A DNA stretch of 64,000 nucleotides. It comes from Neurospora tetraspora (Eukaryota > Ascomycota > Sordariomycetes > Sordariales > Sordariaceae). Below, one piece after another: positions 49,686 through 61,559 of the stretch (position 1 is its first letter; each line of letters opens with the position of its first letter). A program made the translations under genes and the position numbers. Under the pieces are notes generated by a model that worked only from the letters and a program-made list of their open reading frames with translations, ran no database searches and was not told where the DNA came from. The stretch lies in contig NW_026944386.1 of NCBI RefSeq assembly GCF_033439725.1, positions 806,001 to 870,000 on the forward strand. The letters run 5' to 3'.

Positions 49686-50775
49686 TCATACCGGCCTCAT
49701 CAACGATTCTATCCTCACTCCCGTTCCCGCATCGCCGCCACCACCTGTCCCGGAAGTTTTCCGGTCTTTCGCGGTCAACTTCTTTACTGCCTTGTCTACT
49801 TCCTCTTCGACGTCCGAGATGGTCCCCGTGAAGGTCCCGAGATACTCTCCCCATGGCACCATGAAGGTTGTGGTGCTCTCTCCGTTGTTGATGAATGGGT
49901 GGTATACTAGAGGAAAGATGGTGGTTAGCATCGGGGGTGCAATACCCTTTGTTGCATTTGGGAAGGGGGTGGTGTTGATGCGACGCCCTGGACGCCAAGG
50001 CAGGGAGGCAGGTTTGGTTGGTTCCTTGGTAGTGCAAGTTGGTTCCTTGGGAGGGGTGGGTGTAGATGGGAGGTACTGGGAAGGGGGACACTCGACCAAG
50101 TTCAGTATTTCTGATCTAAAAATACTATTAACTAAACTCATATCAAATCTACGCATGGTGTGTCTTGATAACCACGAGGTAATGGGAGTCTCAAAATGGT
50201 GATCCTAAAAAGCTGGGCTTAAGTGTCCCCAACCCATCTACCCACCATCTACCCCCACACTTCCCAGCTGTGCGCGCCAAGACCCATCCGTACCTGCATC
50301 CCTTGCACCCCCCGTGCCCCTTCTGCCCTTCCAACATTCAAAGCACCTTCGCACCTCCCCATTTTCACCACACCCCATCACTGGGAAACTCACCTCTCAA
50401 AACATCCCCGAACATCCTCTCACACAACCTCACCACCTCCCCTTCCAACGCCAACCCGGGGTAATTCTCCACCGTCTTCCACACCCTCCTCACCCTCTTC
50501 CTGCGCTCTTCAAGCTGCTGCTTCGGCGCGCGCACAGGATCACCTCCAAACCTTCTTTCGAGAAACCGGAAATCTTGGTACAGAGTTTCGGTCACTCGAC
50601 AAACGCATGACAAAAGACCGAGTAGGGCGCCTTGCTGCCGCGCGGTGTCGGTTGCTGTTGGTTTTGCTGTCCCTGAGGGGAGGCGGAAGGGGGGCAGGAG
50701 GGGGAGTGGGGAGGAAGGAGGGGGACCGGGGGGTGGGGGGAGAGTCGGGGAGTTGGGGCGGGCTGGGGAGGACAT
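49686..50775 (-). CDS. Unknown protein, two-exon model of low confidence
   Basis: Exon 1 is 50394-50775 and exon 2 is 49686-50131, joined by a 262-nt intron starting GTGAGT and ending AGTTTAG; phases match (1 then 2), giving about 275 residues. Exon 1 starts M-S-S-P-A-R-P-N with a Pro-rich leader, then a helical, Arg-rich stretch (L-E-E-R-R-K-R-V-R-R-V-W). Exon 2 has a Pro/Thr-rich linker, then L-T-T-I-F-P-L-V-Y-H-P-F, V-P-W-G-E-Y-L-G-T-F and an acidic helix D-V-E-E-E-V-D-K-A-V-K-K-L. No family is recognised. The 3' end is uncertain because another frame also looks coding past 49730, so a late frame break or a third exon is possible. Confidence 0.35.
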
Positions 50776-51780
50776 GGTTGGTGACGGGAGGAAAAGAATA
50801 GAAAGAATGGTAGTAAACAAGGGTGAGAAGGGAGGGTGGGAAGTCAGATGTCGGGTACTGAGAAGTGAGGGTGATGGGAGTGTGGAGATGGCGATCAAGA
50901 GGCTCATTAGGGACACCTTTATACCTCTGGATATATTATCACTGGCTGGTTGATTGCGACAGTGGTGTTTGACTTCATCAGTCATCGTGGTGAGAGTCAT
51001 CCATCGAGCCAAACTTCAAGTTGCGATCACGTTGAGCGACCAAACTGACATGACAGGTATGGTCTAGGTAAGGGGGAGAAAGCCGTGCCTGTTCTAACGC
51101 AACACGAACGGTCACCTCCGTCGCGCAGTCACAACAGGATGACGATGCGCAGTGGACTCCCATCAGCGCACACAAGCGCGCGCATGCGAACTGTGTTGTT
51201 GGTTTCAGTATCGCGGTAAACTCCGCAAGTCCCGACCAACATCGCTCCACCGGCGAGTACTTACAAAGAAGCAACCTCCCTCTCAATATACATGCACACC
51301 ACGATAAATGCCCTCTACACCCAAGGTAGCAACCAACCGTGACCAGCCCCATTCCCATACCGATCCAATGCCACCCTGTCATCCATCGAGCCTAAATACC
51401 CCCGAAGCCCACCCATCTCCCCTCGAGTTCCCTTACTCGCAACTCCTTCTTCATTCATTCCCAACTCCACCATTCCCAACTCCCCTAACCCAGCGAGACC
51501 CTACAGACGCTACCGTATCCCTTTCAGCCTCAACCGATCCCTGTCCATACACCATGTCCGACCACTATTTCCATTTACCATTTACATTCACTATTTACAT
51601 CCACTCCTTCCATCCGCTCCTTCCTTCCATGACCATCCATCGACAACCATCGAAGACCAATCCATCGACGATCATCCACTCCACTCCATCACCATGACCG
51701 CTTATGACAACCATCACCACTTACAACAACCATTACCACTACCCTCCGCACTACCTCCCCCACTTCCCACTTCCTCCTCC
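50776..51780. other. No gene supported
   Basis: Pyrimidine-rich CATTCC/CCATC-type low-complexity DNA leads up to the 5S rRNA gene. No ORF with support. Confidence 0.5.
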
Positions 51781-51784
51781 CCTT

Positions 51785-51788
51785 TATA
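51785..51788 (+). promoter_or_regulatory. TATA element of the 5S rRNA gene
   Basis: TATA begins 29 bases before the 5S start. Neurospora 5S genes are known to need such an upstream TATA element for RNA polymerase III transcription, in addition to internal control sequences. Confidence 0.75.
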
Positions 51789-51813
51789 ACCCCCCAAAAC
51801 AACCCAAACAAAC

Positions 51814-51932
51814 ACATACGACCATACCCACTGGAAAACTCGGGATCCCGTCCGCTCTCCCATAGATAAGCCGGTGAGGGCCAGACTAGTAGTTGGGTCG
51901 GTGACGACCAGCGAATCCCTGGTGTTGTATGT
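51814..51932 (+). rRNA. 5S ribosomal RNA
   Basis: The 119-nt segment begins ACATACGACCATA and ends GTTGTATGT; these ends pair to form stem I. Internal landmarks of Neurospora 5S are intact: TGGAAAAC, CCCGTCCGCTC, TAAGCC, TAGTAGTTGGGT, GGTGAC and CCAGCGAATCCCT. It stands alone rather than in an array, as is usual in Neurospora where 5S genes are dispersed. Several arm positions (for example ATACCCACTGG and GGTGAGGG) differ from the common alpha-type sequence as I know it, so it may be one of the minor 5S isotypes. The changes look compensatory, which suggests a functional gene. Confidence 0.95.
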
Positions 51933-51938
51933 TTTTTT
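51932..51938 (+). terminator. RNA polymerase III T-run terminator
   Basis: Seven T directly after the 5S 3' end. Longer T-rich sequence follows. Confidence 0.8.
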
Positions 51939-52115
51939 CTTTTTTTTTTTTTTTTTTTCGTTTTCTTCCTCTTTTGTTTTTTTACTCAATCTTCCTTTTC
52001 CCTCCTCTCTCCCTTCTTTCAACAGTCTTTTATTTGGTTTTATTTCATGTTGGTTTTTTTTTATTTTTTATTTATTTTTATTTTTTTTATTTTTTCTTTT
52101 TTCTTTTTGGGGGGG
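51939..52115 (+). repeat. T-rich low-complexity tract
   Basis: About 180 bases made almost only of T with scattered C, G and A, directly downstream of the 5S gene, including a run of about 20 T. No gene is seen from here to the threonine synthase stop at 52763. Confidence 0.85.
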
Positions 52116-52762
52116 TATGAGTGTGGTCGAAGTTTTTTTTTCAAAGGCGGTCGTCGACTCGTCGTGATGCGGACAGGGGTACGAAAAACGAAAAATCCTT
52201 GGCAGTCAGGGTGGTGCACTGCCCTGGGAGTCTGGGGGGAACGGAAGTGGAAGTGGACATGAAGATGTGAAGATTGAAGACATCCTGACGGGACTGGGAG
52301 GCCTCTCTGCATTTGGTCGAGTTATATGTCCCCGGGTGGCTTTCCGTTACTGCTCATCGGAGAGTCAGTTATTGGGTAAGTACTGTTTCAATCCTTCTAT
52401 CATATCTTCATCTGTGTTATGCACCACCAAGCACGGCTGGCATAATAGTGGTATCTTGGCTAACATGCCCGTTTATACGTCATCTCGGGTTACATCTCTT
52501 TTTATCTAGTAACCATCGTGGTATATCCAGGAAAAAAAGGGGCCAGTCGAACGAACTCAATATCCAATGCTTAACGCTTCGATCTATACAACAAAACTGT
52601 CTTTGCAACCTCTCTCTCTAAAAAAATGGAATATGAAGACCCAAGAAAAAAGATATCATCCCAAAAAAAACCCACAAGTATACACACGTTGAATGTTATG
52701 AATAACCTCTTAATTTTTATTTCCCCACGTTCGTCCCACGCTAAATTTCATCACCCAGACGC

Positions 52763-54545
52763 CTAAGCAGAATCCCCATCTCGCGCCTTCAACTCCTCCT
52801 CTACTTGTTTCCTGACCAGCTCCCTCACTGCCGTCCAGTCGTTGGCCACATCGTTGACGCGCTTCTCCTTCTTGTCCAGGCCGACAAACTCTTGCGGTAG
52901 CACCTTGGCCTCGAAGTCGAACCCGGGCTCGTTTTGGAGGGCGAGGGTGACGGCGCCCGAGAACTTGGCGGGGTGGGCTGTCGAGAGGGAGATGTGGGGG
53001 ATCTCGGCACCGGCGCGCTTGACCGATCTCCTGGCGGCCTCGACACCGACGGCAGTGTGGGGATCGAGTACGTAGCCGACCTCCTGGTAGAGGCTCTTGA
53101 TGGTGTCGAGGGTCTCCTGGTCGCTGACGCGCTCGCTCTCAAATTCGCGGCGCGCGCTCTCGAGGACGTCCTTGTAGACGGGGCCGAAACCGCCCTTCTC
53201 CTTGAGATCCTTGAGCCAGAAGCTGACCTCCTGACCGGCCTGCTTCTTGTTCCACTCGTCGTCCATGCCGACGCTGGAGGCGAACTGGTAGGCGAGGAAC
53301 CACAGCAGGCGCTCGAAGTTGCTCGATACCAGGATGTCCATGGCGGGGCTCATGGTCTCCTTGACTCCATCCTCGTGCGCCTTGACGCCGTCTTCGGGGA
53401 GACCGCCCTCGGCCTCGGAGCCGCTGACGGGCTTCTTGGTGTAGCAGCCGGTCTTCCAGAAGCGGTCAAGGATATCGTTCTCGTTGGTGGCGATGACGAG
53501 CTTGTCGACGGGGAGACCCATGCGGAAAGCGAAGTAGCCCGCGAGGATGTCGCCAAAGTTGCCCGAGGGAACTACGAAGCGGACCTTGTCACCAATATTA
53601 AAGGATTCGGACTGGCGGGCAAGGGAGAAGTAGGAGTAAAAGTAGTAGACGGTCTGAGCAAGGATACGGGCCCAGTTGATGGAGTTGACGGCACCGAGCT
53701 TGTGGGTAGAGTTGATCTCGGGGTCGGCAAATAGGGCCTTGACGATGTCCTGCAGGGGGGGTTAGAGAATGCGACAAGGGGCGTGAAAGAGCCGGACTTA
53801 CTTGGCAGTTATCGAAGTTGCCAGTGACAGCGAGGTTGTGGACGTTGGCATCAAGGACGGTGGTCATCTGAAGCTCCTGGATGGGGCTTACACGGCCCTT
53901 GGGGTGAAGCATAAAGACGGAGACATCCTTCTTGCCGCGCAGACCGTAGATGGCGGCGGAGCCAGTGTCACCGCTCGTCGCGCCAACAACGGTCAAATGG
54001 TACCTGTCCCTTCCCTCCTTGCCCTGGTTCTTGCGCACGAGGAAGTACTCAAAGAGGTTGCCGAGGAACTGGAGGGCGACATCCTTGAAGGCGAAGGTCG
54101 GGCCGTGGAACAGCTCGAGAAGGTGTATGCTGCCCTGGAGGTGGACGAGGGGAGTGACGTCGGGGGTGCGGAAGGTAGCGTAGGAGCGGTTGATGATGTC
54201 TTTGAGGTCTTCGGCGGGGATCTCTGAGGGGGAAACGTAGAGGGAGATGATGTTGTAGGCGAGGTCGGTGAAGGAGAGGTCCTTCCAGCTCTGCCATACG
54301 GACTCGGGTACGACAGGCACCTGTTCGGGGATGTAGAGACCGCCGTCGGAGGCGAGACCCTTGAGAACGACGTCTTCGAAGGAGAGCTAAGGTAAGGTCA
54401 GCAGCTGGCGACCACATGGTTGGCGATACAAAGGGACAGAGAGACATACACCGCTGTCCTCACCGCGCGTGCTCAGATAGCGCTGGGAAGGGGTGTGAGT
54501 TTGATCCTGGGATCCAGTGCCGTTGGTCGCGACGCCGTTGGACAT
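52763..54545 (-). CDS. THR4: Threonine synthase
   Basis: This PLP enzyme converts O-phospho-L-homoserine to L-threonine, the last step of threonine synthesis. The exons are 54450-54545, 53802-54386 and 52763-53749. Introns are 54387-54449 (GTATGT to CTTAG) and 53750-53801 (GTAAGT to CTGCAG), both phase 0. The start has a CCACC context. The product has 555 residues, somewhat longer than yeast Thr4. The N-terminus has Q-R-Y-L-S-T-R-G, then G-L-A-S-D-G-G-L-Y-I-P. The PLP lysine is at about 133 in H-G-P-T-F-A-F-K-D-V-A. T-V-V-G-A-T-S-G-D-T-G-S-A-A-I-Y-G holds the phosphate-binding loop; exon 3 has N-E-N-D-I-L-D-R-F, S-P-A-M-D-I-L-V-S-S-N and D-P-H-T-A-V-G. No lesions. The reaction is cytosolic in fungi. 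Long plus-strand ORFs over it are shadows. Confidence 0.97.
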
Positions 54546-57500
54546 GGTGGGCAATTTGTTGGAGGTTTGGGGAGGGTGGTTTCGCAGTCGGATCTCGGAT
54601 CCTGATTGCTGGGCTTGGTTTTTAGGAACTGGTTTGTCGAGGGAAAGGAGGAATGAGGGAGCAAAATGTTGACGGCGGCCCCAGTTTCAGAGTCTTGGAG
54701 TGGCAGTTTCGACGATCGGCGGGCAGTCAAGAAATGAATCACTCCCGCCGAGCATCGGCCACCGGCCCGCCCTTAAAGGCGTATGGCAACATGGTAACAA
54801 TTGGCGGGCAATTGCCCGTGAGCCCATTACAGTACTGGGGCAGGCACGGGCAGGCACCGCACCATGGATAATCGGGGCGGATATGGAGGCGGGACCGCTG
54901 AAAATTTTGCCCCGCATCGGTTCCTTGGCCCACCCCCAAGCCTGGGCATCCAGGACTATCCCGGCCGTCATGGCCGTTCCATTTGCAACTGCCCGCCCCT
55001 GAGCCCCTGTTGAGCCCATTTTAGTGCCCACTGAATGTGAACATCAACCGTACAAAGAAGGCTTTTAGATGAGAATCAGGATCATCAACGGGCGCTTGCC
55101 TGCTGAGATATCGAAAAAAGAGCGAAAATTCCAACGTCAGCTCCACGATTACAAGATTTCAAGACGGGAATGACGCAGCGGTACAAGAACATCATCACCA
55201 AATAGATCCACTAAAGAAGGCCATTTCGGAGGCGCGTGATGTCCGCCTCGTCTCCAATGGTACCAAGTGGGACACCCAGTCGGCGGGTAGATGTCTTGTT
55301 TGGGCCTGGTGAGGAGCCAGGCATCCCGGACGAGTTTAAAATGATCAGCACCAGGCTTCATTTCATGTCCAGGTGGTGTCCCGGTGGTGTCCCGGTGGTG
55401 TCCCGGCGGAAAATGTGAATGTGACGTGTGCGGCTGGTCTGCATATGCCGTTGCATGTTGTTGAGGTGAAATTGAGTTGAGCTGAAAATGTCGGCGCCAT
55501 CGCCTTCCCCGACCAGCAGATGTTTACCTGTAGTAATGCGGTAAAACAGGTCGTTATCCGTCAAGACCAGCAACGGGTGTGGTGTCTTGACTCTTGAGAC
55601 TATCGAGTCATGAACGTGAGATGCTCATCTCATATCCACACATCAGGCGGGAACGAAGTCATGTTATAGGCTGGGGATATTGCGTCGATATTGACCTGGT
55701 ACCGTAGTGAACCGTGTGAAGCCAGTTTTGAGAGGATGTTTGTGAAGAGATGACTGAATAGAAACCTCTGGTATTTGGAATAACGTCCAAAGACAGGATT
55801 TTCCATGTCGAGGGTCTCGTTGACGATGACCGACTTTAGCTTATCGGCGGTAACTTTATCGTAACTTAAACTCATCAACGTGGGTCGGGCAGCCGTAAAG
55901 GGTCCGGGTCCCCCGTCGTGGGCCAAAGCGGGGAACGTGGAACCTCCCGTAGCATTGGACGCGTGCTGCCGTGTGACCCGGGGTGGACCCGTGACTGTGC
56001 CTGTGGCTTTGTGTTCTGATGGATGAAAAGAGCACCCGACGGTGAACAGTTGGAGAACTTGGCGAGGAATAATTGCCCCTGTTGACTCGTTCTGGGCCTT
56101 ATCTTATCAAGTCACACTCGCGGCAGGCACCCGGGGAATTCAGTCCGCAGACATGACTCCTCAGTAAAACACTGCCAAAATAGGGTATGCTGGCCTTTTG
56201 GGAATTAGACTTTTTCGAAATACCTAGAGCACCCCGCCGTGGTGGTGAGTGTCTCCATGACCGACTCCGGCCCGTCCAAATGTTTCGCCTCTTGGCAGCA
56301 TGCTATGTATTGTATGCTGTATTTATTGCAGGGGAAGCGGCGCCGGCGCAGTTCACGAGGCAGGAACAATCTGGCGATTCGCAGGCAGCTGCCTTTCTGC
56401 CGAAACTCCTTCCCATTTGAATTTTCACCTGGGCATTGTGAGTCAAGTGGAAAATTTCTCTTGAGTTCCGTTGGATTTCTTTTCCTCCAAAATGTCCTCC
56501 TTCACCTTCGCCATGAAGCGATCGCGATCACCTCAGCATTGGACGACATCAGAGGACACTACACACTGCACGACTTCAACAAGCTCGCTACCCTTGCGGA
56601 TGGTCTGCAATGACTCCCACTGGCTCCCTCGACATTCAGGTCGTCTAATCCTTCAGTGAGCTCGGATTCCTACTGGTCCATCTCAACTTTGTGCCTCTGT
56701 GACATGGGCACCAACGCGCATGCAGCAATAAGAAGAAAAGGGAGGCACATGGAGGAGCCGCCCGAGGATGCTATTGGACGACGCGGCGCGGGGTTCTGCA
56801 CCTGTCCAACCACTGGAAGTGAGTGCCATCCCAACATGAGCTTTTGCATTTCATCATGGCTTCCTTTTCTACCCTCTGCTCGTCTGGGCATGTCCATCAA
56901 TCATATGTAATGCCTGAAGATTGTCCATGTTGCATTGACTGACTTAACACACGCCGGGACGGAATGCTTCATGTTTCACATTGGGGCCCCATTGCTTGCA
57001 CTTGCTTGCAATTGCACGACATGGAAGCCATTGAACAACACAAATCAAATCAACCGATCTGGTCCCTGCTCGCTACCACGCTCCCTGGGATACCCTGGCG
57101 ACGCCCCATCCGTTGGCGCCAACGTCCCCTCCACCACGCCCTAAGCAACCTTCCCCAATTTGTCCCCCTCGTGACGAGACCCTTCCAGACTGCTGGGTGC
57201 GGAACAGGGCAGTGGGCGAAAGTGGGCTCTGGGGAAAGCTTCTCAACCTCCATGCTCCATCATCTCCAACACCACTCTCAAAAGGGATTTGTTGTTTACA
57301 TACCAACCATTTCATTATCAGCTCAATTCGGGTGTGAACGAACGGATACACGACAGGGTGACCTTGACGCTCTCGTCCCACCCCGGAAGACACCGGTCTC
57401 GAAGCACTCCAAGCAAACAGCCTTCGCATCTGTCATTATTCCCCTTTCTTTGTCTCGACGTTGTAGTGAACCATCCGACAAATCTAGCGCAATATCGCCA

Positions 57501-57886
57501 ACTGACGCCATTGCCGTTGTCTTATCTGCCGCCGTCTCAGCGCGAGCTGCCCGTTGTTTGGCTCTCTCCCCCATACCGGGCTGTTAAATAACAAGCAGGG
57601 ATCTGCGATAAGCCTGTCACTCTTCCACTTACGGCCTCGACCCTCCTCCCTGCCCTGTCTCTCTTCATCTCCCCCAACACCACCTTACTACAACACTACC
57701 CCTACCCCCTCACCTCACCACCCTTTGGCACTTCACCCTCCCCTCACTCTTCGCCTGGGCCGTGCCGGTTCCCTTCATTCCATTGACAACCTCGTCTCAA
57801 TTGTCTTGGATTCTCCCGTCTCTGTCTTTGTGCAACAGGAAACGACCACTTCACCTTTTGGCGCCTCCCTTCTGTTTGCTATCAAC
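54546..57886. other. Divergent intergenic region between THR4-like and PPS1-like genes
   Basis: The 3.3 kb would contain both promoters. Visible features: an 11-bp tandem triplication at 55372-55404 and minus-strand short ORFs at 55.1-55.9 kb that I do not accept as genes. The last 300 bases before the phosphatase gene are C/T-rich, as is common in filamentous-fungus promoters and leaders. I saw no clear TGACTCA-type cross-pathway-control site close to the THR4 start. Confidence 0.5.
55372..55404. repeat. 11-bp direct repeat, three copies
   Basis: GGTGGTGTCCC occurs three times head to tail without interruption. Confidence 0.9.
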
Positions 57887-57993
57887 ATGTTCCTATGATT
57901 CTCTCTTCACCATCCGACGACCTCGATCCATTACAATTGCAATCGCATCACACTGCCTTGTCGTTGGACCTCGACACGCACGCGCCCAAGTGA
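57887..57993 (+). other. Two overlapping upstream ORFs before the PPS1-like start
   Basis: A four-codon uORF (ATG TTC CTA TGA, 57887-57898) overlaps the ATG of a 32-residue uORF (57895-57993), which ends 82 bases before the main ATG at 58076. If the transcript starts upstream of 57887, these would reduce or regulate translation of the phosphatase. The transcript start is not known from the sequence. Confidence 0.4.
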
Positions 57994-58075
57994 ACAACAG
58001 TACGAACGGCTATACTACTATACCCCACTAGCTCTAGTCTAGCATCTCTATCATATCCACCGCGGCGCAGGAACA

Positions 58076-60319
58076 ATGGCGACGATTGCCCTTCCACGAC
58101 CACTCGAGTCCCATAGGTCCTCCTCCAACATTGGCTCCATCTCCTCCACCCTCACCCTGGCGCCGACCACTCACCCGGCGCCCATCCCCAACAAACATAT
58201 TCCCGTTTGTCCTCCGGGTTCAGTTGCAGTTTCCCAGGACGACGCTAATACGCCGCCGCCTTCGCCTTGGCCCGTGACGAATGGCGCCGACGAAGACTCG
58301 TCTCCTCACTCGCTTCTCTACCCGCCTCATCGCTTTCACCATGTCGACTCCGGCGATCTCTCCATCTACAAGATCGACGCCGCCGACGTCGTTGCTGCCT
58401 TGGACTATCTTTCGAGGCAACCCTTGCCAGATCCCGCGCACGTCTTCCCCTGGTACCATGGCCTCCATCCCCGGAACCAAGTGCAACAACACTTCTTCAT
58501 CGCCCGCAAGCGTGCTCTGAGAAAGACCCCCTCATGCCTTCGTGGTATCACCATTGTCAAGGCCGATGGCGACCTCAACATCTCTCGCCTCAAGGGCGCA
58601 ATTGCTCCTCACGAGTTCCTTCACCTAGGCGGCGCCGAGTTCATCGATGTTGACCCCGTCGAAGGCTTTTCCGTCCGCAACTTTCAGATTCAAGCCGCCA
58701 AGGCCGCCATGACGAGCGATATCATCGTCTACGGCGATGACGAAGTGGCGGTTCGCAAGTTGGGCTGGGACATAGCTTCCGCCCAGCACAAGTGGCGCTA
58801 CAAGCATGAGCTGCAGCGTCATTGGGTTCCCGAGTACAACACCTTTATCTGCCTTAGCCCATTCGACGAGTTTGAAAAGAACCACCGTGAGATTGTGGCA
58901 GTCGATTCGACTGGTAATTTGACGGGGAATGTACTGGACTTCATCAACCAAGAGAGACTTGAAATGTATCTCATGACGCAGGCTTCGGAAATTGCACTCA
59001 ATGTTTGGATGGGTCCTACTCCCGATCCAATCATCGAGGAGGACAATGGTTATCATATTCAGATCGAGTGCAGCGACATGGGAAGGGCCAACACCTGTGC
59101 AGCTTTCCTGCAAGCTCTTGCTGAGGATGAGCTGGGCGATGTACCAGAAACGGTCCATTTTGACTTTCCTTCCTCAGGAAGCTTCCTAGTTCCGAACTAT
59201 TCCCATGCGGAAGCAGACGCTCTTCTGGACACTTGCAAATGGATCTGGCATCTTTCACACGGGACTAGGTCAGAGAAATCTTCTGACCCCGGTAGAGAGA
59301 GGTCTCGGCCACCACCAAGCCCACGAAAGATTCTCATTCACTGCGCGGACGGTTACACAGAATCCACAGTCCTAGGCATTGCATACTACAGCTACAGCAC
59401 CGGCCTACCTATCCCCGAAGCTTGGTTGAAGCTGCACACAATCATGAAACGCAACTTCTTCGCATACCCCTCCGACGTAAGCTTCCTAGCGGCAATCGCT
59501 CCCCGACTCCTGCAAGAATCACCCATTGGAGCCGACCGAAGCCTCGCCCAAGTTACGGAGCTTGTCAGAAACGAGCCAAAATGGTGGACAGGTTTCGACG
59601 GGTCATTGCCCAGCAGGATCCTTGATTACATGTACCTCGGCAACCTTACCCATGCAAACAACCCAGATCTACTTAGGGCAATGGGTATCGGCCAAATCCT
59701 GAGTGTGGGTGAGATGGCCATGTGGCGGGACGGGGAGTTGCAGGAGTGGGGGGAGGAAAACACGTGTATTGTGCGAGGAGTGCAGGACAACGGAATTGAT
59801 CCGTTGACGGATGAGTTTGAGCGTTGCTTGGAGTTCATTGGTGCGTTGTTTCTTTTTTCATTTTCCTCTGTTTTTCCCCACCCTATTCATTCCCACATTC
59901 CTTTCTCCCAGATCACATAATCACTGACAAAACCTCCCGTAGACCGTGGCCGTCGCCTCGGGACTGCAACCCTAGTCCACTGTCGTGTTGGTGTGTCCCG
60001 CTCCGCCACCATCTGCATCGCCGAAGTGATGCGTTCCATGGGAATGTCCTTCCCGCGAGCATACTGCTTTGTCCGCGCTCGACGGCTCAATGTCATCATC
60101 CAGCCTCACCTCAGGTTTGCCTACGAGCTGCTCAAATGGGAAGAGTTGCTTCGCTCTCACCAAGAGACCAAGGATCACGGCAATTACACTCTGACGGCCG
60201 ATGGCAAGGAAGATGACGAGTCGTCTTCTGAAGGCCAAGGCATCAAGCGAGAGCTTGAGTGGGGAGAAATTGCCAGGGAGGTTGCCTTGATGAACAAGCC
60301 TTACTCGAGTTCGAGATAA
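58076..60319 (+). CDS. PPS1: Dual-specificity protein phosphatase, PPS1-like
   Basis: Exon 1 is 58076-59840, intron 59841-59942 (GTGCGT to CCCGTAG, phase 1), exon 2 59943-60319, giving about 713 residues against about 800 in yeast Pps1. The start has context AACAATGG. The N-terminal half matches the fungal PPS1 family region. A first phosphatase-like motif H-C-A-D-G-Y-T-E-S-T lies at about 421-430. The catalytic dual-specificity motif H-C-R-V-G-V-S-R-S is at about 601-609, built across the intron junction region, with Cys at about 602 as nucleophile and Arg at about 608 for phosphate binding. It is preceded by R-I-L-D-Y-M-Y-L-G-N-L, the usual entry to a DSP domain. In yeast, Pps1 affects S-phase progression and cell-cycle control. 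The frame is intact. Confidence 0.94.
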
Positions 60320-61559
60320 AAGGACGGTATAACGCTCGAATTGGGGATGCCCGTACAGGAGATGTTGAGATGACGCTTTTCAACCGAGGCAATTCACTGT
60401 TTCGAGGATCGCTTTATCAACCCCTGTGGTCGCTGCCAATAGTGTTTGCGATCTCGCAGATATATATGGAAAGTGGCTTTGGTTTCCCGACTGGGAAGAG
60501 CGAAAATGTTACCGAATGCGTGAGACGCGTATGACATGGTACATACATGTTCACCTCCATTGTTGCTTCACCCGTCGAGGCCAGACAGCTCCCAGGAGGT
60601 GTGGTTGGCCCAGGACACACGCCTTTGGTTTAATAAACGGGTAGGAAGCGTGAAGTTCCTTGGCTCGTTTGAAGGTTGTGCTTGAGTGAGCCGTCCTGGA
60701 CTGGTGTTTGGTGCTTCGTCTTCCTTCTTCCTCTTTGCAGAGTTGGGGGGTTTCTGTTCATTCACCAGTTTCAACCATTCACCATGACTGGTTCTTTTTT
60801 TTTACTTGTACCTGTATCATGTTTTTCTTTTCTTCTTCACTTTGGCCTTCTTTCCATCGTCTTTCTCGGCGACATGGTTTCTGCGGTTGGAAGAACAGAA
60901 CCACCCGAGAGAGAAGGAGCAACAGGACACATTTTGGGTCGAAGTAGGGTTGGATTGGGTTGTTTAAGGGTGTATGCATACCCTATCGAAAGGATGAGAT
61001 GAAGCGGAAGGAGAAGAATGGGAATGAGTGTTGAAAGGGGATGTTCAGAAGATGGTGTCGGACCCAACACCTGTCATCCTCGTCTAATGAAAAAGTCCCA
61101 ACGGAGTCGGAGAAGCCTCCGTCTAGCTTCGGGCCCTCGTGGCCCAACAAAAGAGATGTTTTGATACCCTACACACAATACTATTTGCTATTACCTGTGC
61201 TCACATACCTATACCCCATTTCTATTTTGCTTATTTCCGCTCACCCTGCTGCGCTTGCCGTTCAGCTTCGTGTCTCTGTTTTCAGTCAATGCTACCCTGA
61301 GACCTGTCATTCGGAGACCTCCAGTGTACAGCCTTGACAGCCAATCGTTTTGATCTTCCTTGATCATCAAGCTGGCCGAAAGGGTCCGCAACTCACCCTG
61401 TCTCCGTCGCTCTGCGGCGGCGGTTGGCTGCCCGGTCTCCACTCCGGATGGCAGTTGAGCTCATCATGATCGACGCTAAAACTTACAGCTGAAGATCTTG
61501 CATGATCTCATCGGACAACGCATCAGGGCCCGTCCCGGATCCACCATGATCTCCCCGCC
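60320..61559. other. Intergenic; no gene seen
   Basis: The 3' side of the phosphatase gene and further short ORFs without support. A run of T near 60797-60804 and pyrimidine-rich stretches are the only visible features. Confidence 0.5.

Noticed and set aside
52934-53734. 266-codon plus-strand ORF rich in Gly, Val, Asp and Leu
   Set aside because: Antisense shadow of threonine synthase exon 3, produced by its strong third-position C/G bias.
55149-55926. Three adjacent minus-strand ORFs of 70-98 codons
   Set aside because: Some protein-like composition (for example near 55630-55880), but they lie in different frames without splice signals, one spans an 11-bp tandem repeat and none has a recognisable domain.
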